The position numbers and the translations under genes are program-made. Of a stretch of 60,390 nt of DNA, positions 49,983 through 58,648 are shown one piece after another. Position 1 is the first letter of the stretch; each line of letters starts with the position of its first letter. The notes under the pieces were generated by a model. The model was not told the origin of the DNA and did not search any database. It worked only from the letters and a program-made list of their open reading frames with translations. This DNA is from Adlercreutzia shanghongiae (lineage in GTDB: Bacteria > Actinomycetota > Coriobacteriia > Coriobacteriales > Eggerthellaceae), in NCBI RefSeq assembly GCF_035830635.1, contig NZ_JAYMFI010000014.1, forward strand, positions 1 to 60,390, in the 5' to 3' direction.

Positions 49983-51524
49983 ATGGAACTATTCAAGCGC
50001 GAGAGCTATCTGAGCAAGATACGTGGCTTCTATCACGACGACGAGGTCATAAAGGTCATCACGGGCGTCCGACGCTGCGGCAAGTCGTGCCTCATGAAGA
50101 CCATACGACAGGAAATCGAGGAGAGCGGAGTCGATCCTGCGAACATCCTCTACCTCGATCTCGACAAGCGCGGCCTCAGATCCGTTAAAACGAAAAGCCA
50201 GTTGGAGGGCCTTATTGACCCCATTGCGGAAGCGTCTGGGCGAAAGTACGTCTTCATAGACGAGATACAGAATGTTAAGGGCTTCGAGGAGGTGATCAAC
50301 GGGTTCCGCACCGACGGCGATTTCTCTATCTTTATCACGGGCTCCAACTCGTATCTGTTGTCGGGTGAGCTGGCCACGAAGCTGACGGGCCGCTACATCG
50401 AGTTCGAGATGCAGACGCTCACGTTCGCGGAGTACTGCGAGATGAAGCAGTTCCTGGGCAAGCGGGTGCTCCCCGACTTGACCCGGGAACTTGACGCCTA
50501 CATCCTCGAAGGAGGCTTTCCCCGGGCCCTCTACTACGACAGCATGCAGGACAAGCGGACCTACGTCCAGTCCGTTGTCAGCGAGATCATCGAGAAGGAC
50601 ATCCGCAGGCGCGTCCGCATCACGGACCTGGCGCTCTTCACGCAGATACAGAACTACATCATCAACAACTTCGGCGCCACGACCTCTCTCACGAACATAC
50701 TGAAAGACCTGGAGAAGCAGGGGGTGACGCTCAAGCGCGAGACCCTTTCGAGGTACCTCCGCATTCTGGAGGACGCGAAGGTGATCCGCAAGTGCACGCG
50801 CTTCGACATGAAGTCGCGCAAGTCCCTTCGCGGGGAGCAGAAGTACTACCTCGCGGACCTGAGCTTCTACTTCGCGCTGAACACGGACAACCAGATCAAC
50901 TACGGGCCCGTCCTGGAGAACATCGTGTACTCGTACGCCCGCAGCAAGGGCTACAGCGTCAGCGTGGGCCGCGTAGGGAAGCTGGAGTGCGACTTCGTCA
51001 TGCGCGACCACGACATGGGGTACGCCTACGTGCAGGTGTCGATGACCATAGCCGCGTCCAAGGAAACGGAGAACCGCGAGTACGCCCCTCTGGAGCAGCA
51101 GAAGGACAACTACCCGAAGTTCGTGCTGACCCGGAACGATCCGATCCAGAGGCGCAACGGCATCTACCACGCGAACATCGCGGACTTCATGAGCATGGGC
51201 CGGGGGTTTACCGACAGTCTCTACGCGGATACTCCCGAGGAAACGCCGTACGGTTACGACTACGGCATAGACATGCATAGGGCGATAGAGTGCCCGAACT
51301 GTCATTTCGTGCAACGGAACATCGATCTGTCGGAGGACGTGGTCGACGTGACGGTTGGCGAGGACAACGAGACGACTATGGGCTCGGACATCGTGTACAA
51401 CTTCAACATAGATCGGCTGCCCTGTCCAGAATGCGGTTTGGACCTAAGAGTTTACGGCTACATCCGCGAGTATCCGGCGGGCGCATACGACTCCGAATAC
51501 TTGAAGGTGCTGCCGATCAGATAG
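49983..51524 (+). CDS. AAA ATPase of the AAA_14/DUF4143 type with C-terminal zinc-ribbon-like end
   Basis: A protein of 513 residues; ATG 49983 is favoured over ATG 49971 because GGAG stands six bases before it. The N-terminal P-loop is GVRRCGKSCLM, Walker B YVFIDEIQN, sensor FITGSNS. A DUF4143 region follows (ILEGGFPRALYY, an HTH-like LKRETLSRYLRILEDAKVI, then KYYLADLSFYF and ECDFVM in the nuclease-like end). Two CxxC pairs (CPNC and CPEC) form a probable zinc ribbon, which is not usual in this family. Function of these ATPases is not settled; they are frequent on accessory DNA. Confidence 0.85.
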   Translation: MELFKRESYLSKIRGFYHDDEVIKVITGVRRCGKSCLMKTIRQEIEESGVDPANILYLDLDKRGLRSVKTKSQLEGLIDPIAEASGRKYVFIDEIQNVKGFEEVINGFRTDGDFSIFITGSNSYLLSGELATKLTGRYIEFEMQTLTFAEYCEMKQFLGKRVLPDLTRELDAYILEGGFPRALYYDSMQDKRTYVQSVVSEIIEKDIRRRVRITDLALFTQIQNYIINNFGATTSLTNILKDLEKQGVTLKRETLSRYLRILEDAKVIRKCTRFDMKSRKSLRGEQKYYLADLSFYFALNTDNQINYGPVLENIVYSYARSKGYSVSVGRVGKLECDFVMRDHDMGYAYVQVSMTIAASKETENREYAPLEQQKDNYPKFVLTRNDPIQRRNGIYHANIADFMSMGRGFTDSLYADTPEETPYGYDYGIDMHRAIECPNCHFVQRNIDLSEDVVDVTVGEDNETTMGSDIVYNFNIDRLPCPECGLDLRVYGYIREYPAGAYDSEYLKVLPIR

Positions 51525-52042
51525 CGCAGGGCTAGGGGGTTTCCATTAGCCATCTACATACCCGTCTTGTTTAGGCGCCCGTCGCATTTGCGGCGGGCGC
51601 TCTTTGTTTCGGGCGGGATGTCGGCGCTTTGCGCCGTGTCGAGGGCACAGGGCACCCCTCTTCACGGAGCGGGCCGCCCTGTGCGAGCAAGTCGCACCGT
51701 TTCGGATTGTCGGGGCGAGTCTCGTCATTTCAGCGTGGCAAGCCGCACTTCGGCCGACGAGGAGCTCACGCCGGTTGAATACCTGTTCGTCGAAGACATT
51801 CGTTCGCTGCTGCGCTGCGGGGACACCAAGGCCAAGAGGCCCAAGGGCAAAAAACGCGTTTCTCTAGATGGGAAGCATGACGAGCAATGTACACCGTCAG
51901 AGGTCCGGGAAACGAGCTTTTGCGATTGGGATTCGGGTTATAGAACGGCATTTCAAAATGCAAAAACACACCTCACTAGCCATTTGGCCGTGCTATGATT
52001 GTCCGAGGTAATAGTCGCTCGGTCGGTAACTGGTGGAGAAAA
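51525..52042. other. 518-base stretch with terminator and decayed sequence
   Basis: A terminator (51575-51609) follows the ATPase gene. The rest contains one open frame (51567-51998) that runs through the terminator and has no ribosome binding site or recognisable domain. An extended -10 (TGCTATGAT, 51992-51999 approximately) precedes a stretch weakly like a tRNA 5' half, GCTCGGTCGGTA against GCTCAGTTTGGTA. Confidence 0.5.
51575..51609 (+). terminator. Terminator after the ATPase gene
   Basis: GCGCCCGTCGC (51575-51585) pairs with GCGGCGGGCGC (51590-51600, one G-T pair), followed by TCTTTGTTT. Confidence 0.85.
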
Positions 52043-52092
52043 TGCGTTCGGGACGCAGAGGCCGCAGGTTCAAATCCTGTCAACCCGACCAT
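52043..52092 (+). repeat. 50-bp copy of the tRNA-Pro 3' part (putative attR)
   Basis: Exact copy of 49682-49731. The part upstream does not form a tRNA acceptor or D arm, so this is not a working tRNA gene. A terminator follows at 52102-52128 (GAGCCGGC / GCCGGCTC, then TTCTTG). Confidence 0.9.
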
Positions 52093-52101
52093 CGAATTCA
52101 G

Positions 52102-52128
52102 GAGCCGGCATCGCGCCGGCTCTTCTTG
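52102..52128 (+). terminator. Terminator past the tRNA fragment, before ackA
   Basis: GAGCCGGC (52102-52109) pairs with GCCGGCTC (52115-52122) around ATCGC. It is probably the original terminator of tRNA-Pro before the insertion. Confidence 0.75.
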
Positions 52129-52145
52129 TGTGGAAGGGGATCGCC

Positions 52146-53360
52146 ATGCGGGTTCTGGTCGTGAATGCGGGAAGCTCCAGTCTGAAAAGCCAGCTTATCG
52201 AGACCGATGGCAAGGTGTCGCTCATGAAGTGTCTGGCCGAGAAGGTGGGCACGCCCGAGGCCTACATGAATGTCTCCTTCGCGCCGGACTTCCATAAGAC
52301 TACCTACAACGTGGCCGACCTCACCGTGGAGCAGTGTCTGGCGAAGCTGTTGGAAGCGCTCGTTGACGACCCGGAAAGCCCCATCAGCGGCCTTCAGCAG
52401 ATCGACGCCATCGGCAACCGCATCGTGGCGGGCGGGGAGTACTTCACCAAGTCGGTGGTCATCGACGAGGCGGCCCGCGAGAAGCTGACGGCTTGCGAAG
52501 AGCTGGCCCCGCTGCACAACCCGCCGGCCGACGCCTGCATCGACATGATGCGCGAGCTCATGCCGGACACCCCGCAGGTGGCCGTCTTCGATACTGCCTT
52601 CCACGCTACCATGCCGGCGAAGGCCTACATGTACCCGCTGCCGCGCGAGTACTACGACAAGTACCGCATCCGCCGCTACGGCGCCCACGGCACGAGCCAT
52701 CGCTACGCGGCCCAGCAGGCGGCCAACCTGCTCGGGCGACCCCTGCGCGATTTGGGCCTCATCACGTGCCATTTGGGCAATGGCGGCTCTATCACGGCGG
52801 TGAACCACGGGAAGTCTATCGATACCTCCATGGGCTTCACGCCGCTCGAGGGCCTTATGATGGGCACGCGCTCGGGTTCCATTGACCCGGCTATCGTCAC
52901 CTACCTCATGCGCCGCGAGCACAAGTCCTTCGACGAGATGGACGCCATCCTGAACAAGAAGAGCGGCATCTTGGGCGTCTCCGGCGTGTCGGCCGACATG
53001 CGCGATGTGCTTCAGGCCGCTGCGGCCGGCAACGAGCTGGCGGAGCTGGCCATCGACATGTACGTGTACCGTATCCAGAAGGCCATCGGCGGCTACTACG
53101 CGGCTATGACTCGTACCGACGCCGTGGTCATGACCGCCGGCATCGGCGAGAACTCTGCCGAGCTGCGCGAGCGCATTTTCGCGGGACTGGCGCACATGGG
53201 CATGATCTTGGACCACGAGCGCAACGACGTGACGGGCCAGATCGGTGTGAACCGCATCATCTCCATCGATGACAGCCCCATCAAGATCTGCGTGGTCACC
53301 ACCGACGAGGAAATGCGCATCGCCCGCGAGACCGACAACCTCGTCAGTCAATTGGGGTAG
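52146..53360 (+). CDS. ackA: Acetate kinase
   Basis: A 404-residue enzyme interconverting acetyl-phosphate + ADP and acetate + ATP. The start is ATG 52146 behind GGAAGGGG. Motifs: VLVVNAGSSSLK, FDTAFHATMP, RRYGAHGTSHRY, ITCHLGNGGSITAV, DTSMGFTPLEGLMMGTRSGSIDP and the closing FTAGIGEN-type segment (MTAGIGENSAELR). Full length. The usual pta partner is not adjacent; upstream is the tRNA-Pro insertion. Confidence 0.97.
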   Translation: MRVLVVNAGSSSLKSQLIETDGKVSLMKCLAEKVGTPEAYMNVSFAPDFHKTTYNVADLTVEQCLAKLLEALVDDPESPISGLQQIDAIGNRIVAGGEYFTKSVVIDEAAREKLTACEELAPLHNPPADACIDMMRELMPDTPQVAVFDTAFHATMPAKAYMYPLPREYYDKYRIRRYGAHGTSHRYAAQQAANLLGRPLRDLGLITCHLGNGGSITAVNHGKSIDTSMGFTPLEGLMMGTRSGSIDPAIVTYLMRREHKSFDEMDAILNKKSGILGVSGVSADMRDVLQAAAAGNELAELAIDMYVYRIQKAIGGYYAAMTRTDAVVMTAGIGENSAELRERIFAGLAHMGMILDHERNDVTGQIGVNRIISIDDSPIKICVVTTDEEMRIARETDNLVSQLG

Positions 53361-53392
53361 GGGCGGGGCTCGAACGGCCCGTTGTGGTCCAT

Positions 53393-53400
53393 GCTACAAT
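53393..53400 (+). promoter_or_regulatory. Extended -10 promoter giving a leaderless HipA-like mRNA
   Basis: TGCTACAAT (-10 hexamer 53395-53400) ends 6 bases before the ATG at 53407, so transcription should start at or next to the start codon. No Shine-Dalgarno sequence is present. Confidence 0.5.
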
Positions 53401-53406
53401 GGCCCT

Positions 53407-54588
53407 ATGGTGCGCTCTACGGACATATATGAGCTGCGGCTCTTCGATCGGCCCTTGCTGCGGTTCTCGTTCGGCGAGGACGATCCGGCCGTGCTACACG
53501 AGTGGGACGCCTCTGCCGAAGCGCTCATGCCGCTGGGCCTTGTGCTGACCAACGAGGGACTCTGGCGCTGGCTTTCCGCCCGGGCTATTCCGCAGAACCG
53601 GCGCTTCGCCACGGAGCTCTGCCGCTCGCTCGGGCTTTCCGCGAACGACCGCAGTGGCATCCTCGCTGTGAGCCGCGGGCTTTCCCTGAACGACTCGTAT
53701 TGGATCGCGCCGACGGGCAGTACGGAAACCTTCGCCGAGTGCAACCTGTACGACAACGGTTTTTCCTCGGTTTTGGCTGCGGTGGCCTACACGGGCGTAG
53801 TGAGCGACCAGCGTGGCCTGACGCCGGCAACGCCGGAGCTGACCACAAATGGCAACCTCCGCAAGGCTTGGCGCATTGAAGCTGACGGGGTGCGTCGGCT
53901 CTATAAAGGCAACAGCGATGACCGCGACGAGTTCGGTGAGGCGCGGGCGGAGTTTCTCGCCTCGCAAGTGGCCGATGCCATGGGGCTCAATTCCGTTCGC
54001 TATGGCCTGACGCGCTGGGCTGCAAGCTCTGCCGATGTGTGCTGTACCTGCGATTGCTTCTGCGCCCCTGATATTTCCTACGTGCCCCAGGCTCTTGCCT
54101 TCGGGCAGTCGTCGCATACCGCCGCCGTGAAATCGTACTTGCGCTGGGGCGTTGAGCATTTTGAAGACTACGCCTCGATGATGGTCTTCGATGCGCTCAT
54201 TTTCAACACCGACCGCCATCTGACGAACTTCGGTGTGCTGCGGCAGAGCCACACGGGTGAGCTTCTGGGCATGGCCCCTGTGTTCGACAATGGAAGATCC
54301 CTCTTCTTCAACCACGGGTTCAACCAGGTGGACACCTTTGAGAGTGAGGCGCAGTTCGTGCTGCCCTCCTGGCCGCAAGTTACCTTCGACGAGCAGGCTG
54401 CTCGTCTTATCGGTCCTCGTCAAATTGGGGAACTAGAGGCATTGGCATCGTTCGAGTTTACGAATAGCGAGGAGGCTCCCTTCCCCGAGGCGTTCCTCCG
54501 TAGCCTCTCCGGCCTCATTCGCCGCCGCGCCGAAGAGCTCGCCGCCTTGCCGCCGGTATCGCGCGATGAGTTGCTTGCTCGCTGCTAG
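53407..54588 (+). CDS. HipA-like kinase without HTH domain
   Basis: A 393-residue protein. The C-terminal kinase half has FNTDRHLTNFG (catalytic Asp near 269, Asn near 274) and PVFDNGRSLFF (Asp294). The segment LGLSANDRSGILAVSRGLSLNDSYWIAPTG parallels the HTH-HipA fusion at 9009, so the two are paralogues differing at the N-terminus. No hipB-like gene is adjacent. The stop shares a CTAG with the convergent LuxR gene. Substrate and toxicity are unknown. Confidence 0.75.
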   Translation: MVRSTDIYELRLFDRPLLRFSFGEDDPAVLHEWDASAEALMPLGLVLTNEGLWRWLSARAIPQNRRFATELCRSLGLSANDRSGILAVSRGLSLNDSYWIAPTGSTETFAECNLYDNGFSSVLAAVAYTGVVSDQRGLTPATPELTTNGNLRKAWRIEADGVRRLYKGNSDDRDEFGEARAEFLASQVADAMGLNSVRYGLTRWAASSADVCCTCDCFCAPDISYVPQALAFGQSSHTAAVKSYLRWGVEHFEDYASMMVFDALIFNTDRHLTNFGVLRQSHTGELLGMAPVFDNGRSLFFNHGFNQVDTFESEAQFVLPSWPQVTFDEQAARLIGPRQIGELEALASFEFTNSEEAPFPEAFLRSLSGLIRRRAEELAALPPVSRDELLARC

Positions 54589-56003
54589 TGGGATAGGGGC
54601 CCTGAGTCGTCTGGCCATCCGTCGATAAGCGTGATGAGCTCTTGGCGTGAATGGACATCGCATTTGGCGTACAGGTGCAAGATATGGCTGCGCACGGTAT
54701 TGTTGCTCACGCAAAAAGACTCGGCAATATAGGTAGCCGAGCGGCCTTTTGCGAACAGCTCCATAACTTCAGTTTCCCGGGCGGTAAGCTTATGGGCACG
54801 GGCCACGGCCGCAGCGCGATCTTCGAAAGGGGTGCGATCGGGTAAGGCAGTGCTTTCGGAGGGTTTCTGCTCCCACAAGAACGCGGTGACCGTCGTGTCG
54901 TTAAGAAGCCAAACGGCATCCACGATAAGGAGCGCCACAATGGCCAACCCAAACATCGAATAGGATAGCGAAGGCAAAGCGGCGTGCTCGGCGAGAGAGA
55001 GCAGGCATCCCAGCCATTGCATAAGCCCGGTGAGCATCATCCAAATGCCTCCGATGAAGAACGGGCTGCGGCTGCTACGTTTCGCATATTCCACCAAAGC
55101 GAGGAGCACGATAAGCTCGAGCATCCCCTCAACCCCTGCGGCCAGGAGGACGGAGACGCCCATGGCATCTCGGGAAACAGCGAGCAGGACAAAGGAGAAC
55201 AGGGTGAGTGTCGTGGCAAGTTTTGCGCCAAAGCTAAATTCAGCTCCGCGAGCAAGGTAGAGAGATACCCCGAGCAAAGCGAGAGAAAGGACGTGGGAAA
55301 TCGTCTCGCTCCAAGGCATCGCGGGAGGCGTGAATTGGTAGACCGTGTATTGAAGAAAGCCGAAGCCCATCATGATGATGCAGACGCCCAGGATTGCGGA
55401 CAAACGCCGTGGAGAGAGGTCGATATGTTGGGGCTTTGCTGTGGAGAGACGGACAGATGACGGCTTCCATTTCGCATGAACTCGCTCATAACAGAGGACG
55501 CTTCCCCCTAAAGCAACAAAGGCGACGACGAGAAGGGCGGTGTCTGGGAGGCTCCATAAAAATGTTCCGAGTGCGGTGATAAGAGCAGTGAACAAAACCG
55601 CCTTTCTCACTAGGTTCAGTGGGAGAGCCGTGAAAGCCACAAACCAAAGCACATTGATCGAAGCCGTGCTCGCGGCAAAGAGCACCGTTCCTGCAATAGT
55701 GCAGACAGCCCGATGGGGCATGAGGGCTATTATGAGGATCCCCAGCATCCCCAGCCCCAAAATGATTGAGGAAGTGGCGGGCTTTTCGAGGATGCGATCG
55801 ATGGGTTTCGATGCCGCGAAAAGAAGTCCGAAAAAAGCGAAGAGGGGCAAATAGATAAGGTACAGGGGAGCCGAAAGTCCAAGCTCTTCGACTAAAAGAC
55901 GTGAAGCGCAAAGAGTGACGATCTCCTCCGCTGCCCATCCCAGACCCAGTCCTATGAAGACGAGCGGGGCGAAGGGGCGAGTGCTGTTGGGGTGGTTGTC
56001 CAT
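54585..56003 (-). CDS. Membrane-anchored LuxR-family regulator
   Basis: A 472-residue protein with about 12 hydrophobic helices (residues 10-375) and a C-terminal LuxR helix-turn-helix (KLTARETEVMELFAKGRSATYIAESFCVSNNTVRSHILHLY in outline, near 400-445). The start ATG at 56003 follows AGAGGAC. Such regulators are common beside Tat flavoproteins in this family; it is divergent from one at 56275, its probable target. A good -10 (TATAAT on the minus strand, 56040-56045) lies upstream. It is the intact counterpart of the frameshifted gene at 2079. Confidence 0.85.
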   Translation of the reverse strand: MDNHPNSTRPFAPLVFIGLGLGWAAEEIVTLCASRLLVEELGLSAPLYLIYLPLFAFFGLLFAASKPIDRILEKPATSSIILGLGMLGILIIALMPHRAVCTIAGTVLFAASTASINVLWFVAFTALPLNLVRKAVLFTALITALGTFLWSLPDTALLVVAFVALGGSVLCYERVHAKWKPSSVRLSTAKPQHIDLSPRRLSAILGVCIIMMGFGFLQYTVYQFTPPAMPWSETISHVLSLALLGVSLYLARGAEFSFGAKLATTLTLFSFVLLAVSRDAMGVSVLLAAGVEGMLELIVLLALVEYAKRSSRSPFFIGGIWMMLTGLMQWLGCLLSLAEHAALPSLSYSMFGLAIVALLIVDAVWLLNDTTVTAFLWEQKPSESTALPDRTPFEDRAAAVARAHKLTARETEVMELFAKGRSATYIAESFCVSNNTVRSHILHLYAKCDVHSRQELITLIDGWPDDSGPLSH

Positions 56004-56274
56004 AGTCCTCTTCTGTCTAAAGGATTTCCAATCTATTTTATTATACGTATACGATGCGTTCTATTCGGTGGTTTGCCAGACCTCATTTACCTGGGAAAAC
56101 GAAATTCACCAGTTTTGCGTGAGGGAAATAACCACTGTATTTCACCTGCTTTTGCTGGTTTCAACCGAGCGTTAGTCTCCTAAATTCGGCGTGTTGGAAT
56201 TGCCTTGCGGGCTTTCTTTGCACAGCAAGTATAGAGAGCAAGGCGGGCTATGATTAAAGGAGAAGGGAGCGCTC

Positions 56275-57960
56275 ATGGCAGCAAGTATCAATACCGTGGA
56301 AGCGAATGGGGCTGTAAGTCGTCGAGGATTCATGCGCCTTATGGCGACGGCGGGCTTGGCGACGGGCGTGGCCGGGTTGACGGGTTGCGCGCCCCAGGCG
56401 ACAGCCGACAAGAAGACAGACGCGAATGATTTGGCCGAGACGGGTTCCTCGTGGCGCGACGTTCCTGCACCGATAGACGAGAGCTTGATTACCGACACTC
56501 AAGAAGCCGATGTCATCGTAGTCGGAGGCGGTCTGGCTGGCGTGAGCACGGCGGCTTCAGCTGTTGAAAACGGCCTCACGGTTATCGTTCTCGAGAAAAA
56601 CGAAACACCTCGCATGACGGGATTGGATTTTGGCTGCGTCAATTCGACGCTTGCGAAAGAAGCGGGCTTGGAATTGTCGGATGAAGATATCTACAAGATG
56701 ACTCGCGAGTGGATTCATATGTCCGGCAATCGCGCCCGTGCCGACATCATCCTCAAGTTCATCCGCGAGAGCGGGGCGGCAGTAGATTGGATTGTCGAGA
56801 AGGCCGAGGCATGGGGATGTCGTCCCGTGCTGGCCGCTATGCGCAGCAATAGCGATATGTACTTCAACTACATTCACCCGGTGGAGTTCCCCGATGGCCC
56901 CTTGTACGACCTTGAAACGGCTTCGTTTGGCGCCAACGACATCATCACTATGCTGCAAAAACAAGTGACCGACGGCGGGAGCCAGTATCTTGTTCAGGTT
57001 GCTGCCGAGCAGCTGGAGAAAGAGGGCGAGCGCGTTGCCGCCGTTATCGCCAAGAATGCCGATGGCGACTATGTCCGCTTCAAGGGCAAGAAGGGCGTGG
57101 TGCTGTGCACTGGCGACTTTGGCGGCGATGAGGCCATGATGAACGAGCTGACCGCCTATGACTTCGAGTCCTTCGATCCCGAAGGATATTTCAACGCCTC
57201 AATGAGCACCGGCGATGGGCATAAGATGGGCTTGTGGGCCGGCGGCGCGTTTCAGATGGGACCGCAACCGCTCATGATGCTTCCTCAGACCTACCCCTAT
57301 TTTTACTTGCACGTGAATGATCGAGGCGAGCGATTCTGCAACGAGGATTGCGACTCTGTGAACATGTGCATCAACCAGCTTCAGCAGCACGAGGCGAAGG
57401 CCTGGTCCATTTGGGACAATAAGTGGCGCGAGGAGATTCCCGCAAGTCTCGAAGTGAGCGGCGGCATGAGCTGGGATCAGGACTTCCGCGAGATGGGCAC
57501 GCCCTGGAGCGCCGAGGTTGAGGAAGTGGGCACCCATTCTTGGGAGGCGGACGCTGGGCTTCTGGTGACGGCCGATACCTTGGATGAGCTGGCCTCCGCC
57601 GTCGGTATTCCCGCTGACGCGCTGAAGGCTACGGTGGATCGCTACAACGAGCTGGTCGAAGGCGGCGTCGATCTCGACTTCGGGAAGCGACAGGAGCTGA
57701 TGACGAGTATTTCCGAGCCTCCGTTTTATGCCCTGCGTATGCAGACGGGCATGTGCGTGAGCGTTGGTGGTCTGAACGTGGACACGAACAGCCAGATTCT
57801 CGACGAGGCCGGTGCACCCATCGAGGGTCTCTACGCTGTGGGCAATACCGCTGCCGGTTTGTTTGGCGTCGACTACAACGAGGCACCTGTGCCTGGCGTC
57901 AGCCTTGGCCGCTGCGTTACGTTCGGCAAATTGCTAGGCGAGCATCTAGCAAGCATCTAG
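56275..57960 (+). CDS. Tat-exported FAD-binding flavoprotein, fumarate-reductase-like, substrate unknown
   Basis: A 561-residue protein starting at ATG 56275 behind AAAGGAGAAGGG. The twin-arginine signal SRRGFMRLM (15-23) ends in LTGC (Cys38). The FAD motif DVIVVGGGLAG begins at residue 79, GERFCNED and VDTNSQILDEAGAPIEGLYAVGNTAAG close the fold. The Arg after FxNE that protonates fumarate is replaced (NEDCDSVN), so the substrate is probably not fumarate. No haem motif. It is shorter than the flavoprotein at 21 and divergent from an intact LuxR regulator. Confidence 0.85.
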   Translation: MAASINTVEANGAVSRRGFMRLMATAGLATGVAGLTGCAPQATADKKTDANDLAETGSSWRDVPAPIDESLITDTQEADVIVVGGGLAGVSTAASAVENGLTVIVLEKNETPRMTGLDFGCVNSTLAKEAGLELSDEDIYKMTREWIHMSGNRARADIILKFIRESGAAVDWIVEKAEAWGCRPVLAAMRSNSDMYFNYIHPVEFPDGPLYDLETASFGANDIITMLQKQVTDGGSQYLVQVAAEQLEKEGERVAAVIAKNADGDYVRFKGKKGVVLCTGDFGGDEAMMNELTAYDFESFDPEGYFNASMSTGDGHKMGLWAGGAFQMGPQPLMMLPQTYPYFYLHVNDRGERFCNEDCDSVNMCINQLQQHEAKAWSIWDNKWREEIPASLEVSGGMSWDQDFREMGTPWSAEVEEVGTHSWEADAGLLVTADTLDELASAVGIPADALKATVDRYNELVEGGVDLDFGKRQELMTSISEPPFYALRMQTGMCVSVGGLNVDTNSQILDEAGAPIEGLYAVGNTAAGLFGVDYNEAPVPGVSLGRCVTFGKLLGEHLASI

Positions 57961-57997
57961 AATTGTCGCGCGATGCGCAACCAAAGCCCTCCCTTTG

Positions 57998-58029
57998 AGC
58001 CCGCTGGCGCTGTGTCGGCGGGCTTTTTC
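57998..58029 (+). terminator. Terminator after the second flavoprotein
   Basis: AGCCCGCTG (57998-58006) pairs with CGGCGGGCT (58016-58024, one G-T pair), followed by TTTT. Confidence 0.85.
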
Positions 58030-58169
58030 CTCGCGGCATTGTTTCGCTGGGTGCTTGATGGTCGTTGGTGCGTAAAAGAGAACTCGGACGAACTCAACGG
58101 CTGTGAGCAACAGATTCCGGAGAGGAGGGTATTCGTGGCTTTCCGGAGGTCGGAAGCGCCTCGATCGCC

Positions 58170-58622
58170 CTACTCATACCCCATGGCGGCCAGCTGGTCC
58201 TCGTCAAGGCCGAAGTAGTGGCCGAGTTCGTGGATGATGGTTTTGCCGATTTCTTCGACAATCTCCTCGCGACTTTCGAAGCAGCGCTCGTGGGGGCCCT
58301 TGAACACGGTGATGACGTCGGGAATGTCGTCGTCGTAGCCGTCGGCGCGCTCGACGAGGGAAAGGCCGTCGAACAGGCCGAGCAAATCGTCGGGCAGAGG
58401 CTCGTAGCCCTCATCGGTCGCCTCCGAGCTGTCGCCCTCGCACCGGGCGCGTTCTTCTGAGGGTTCCTCCCATTCGTCCTCGTCATAGCCCAAATGGTAG
58501 GCGTTCGGCTCTTCCTCCCAAACGATGGCGATGTTTTGCAGCGCCTCGAGAAACTGCTCCGGCATGGCATCAAGCGCCTCTTCGATAGCGGTCTCGAATT
58601 CATCATCGGTCATGCGGTACAT
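58170..58622 (-). CDS. Zincin-like metallopeptidase family protein
   Basis: A 150-residue acidic protein with ATG at 58622 behind AAGGAGG. The C-terminus IIHELGHYFGLDEDQL holds HExxH (131-135) and the following G and D of the PF06262 zincin-like family. The fold, but not the substrate, of this family is known. It lies 27 bases after the MFS gene on the same strand and may be co-transcribed. Confidence 0.82.
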   Translation of the reverse strand: MYRMTDDEFETAIEEALDAMPEQFLEALQNIAIVWEEEPNAYHLGYDEDEWEEPSEERARCEGDSSEATDEGYEPLPDDLLGLFDGLSLVERADGYDDDIPDVITVFKGPHERCFESREEIVEEIGKTIIHELGHYFGLDEDQLAAMGYE

Positions 58623-58648
58623 GGGTCCTCCTTGAAGCGTACGGCGCG

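Larger units (their letters stand above)
49732..52092 (+). mobile_element. 2.4-kb insertion at tRNA-Pro, no integrase recognised
   Basis: The segment is bounded by the intact tRNA-Pro 3' end and an exact 50-bp copy of it, the usual result of site-specific integration at a tRNA gene. It carries a terminator (49741-49780), an inverted repeat, one ATPase gene and about 500 bases of decayed sequence. With no integrase it would be a remnant or an element moved by another element's integrase. Confidence 0.65.

Noticed and set aside
51567..51998. 143-residue open frame inside the tRNA-Pro insertion
   Set aside because: It reads through a strong terminator hairpin, lacks a ribosome binding site and has no domain I recognise; treated as decayed sequence.
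52007..52090. Second tRNA-Pro gene
   Set aside because: Only the part from the anticodon stem to CCA is present; the upstream sequence cannot form the matching acceptor stem or a proper D arm.
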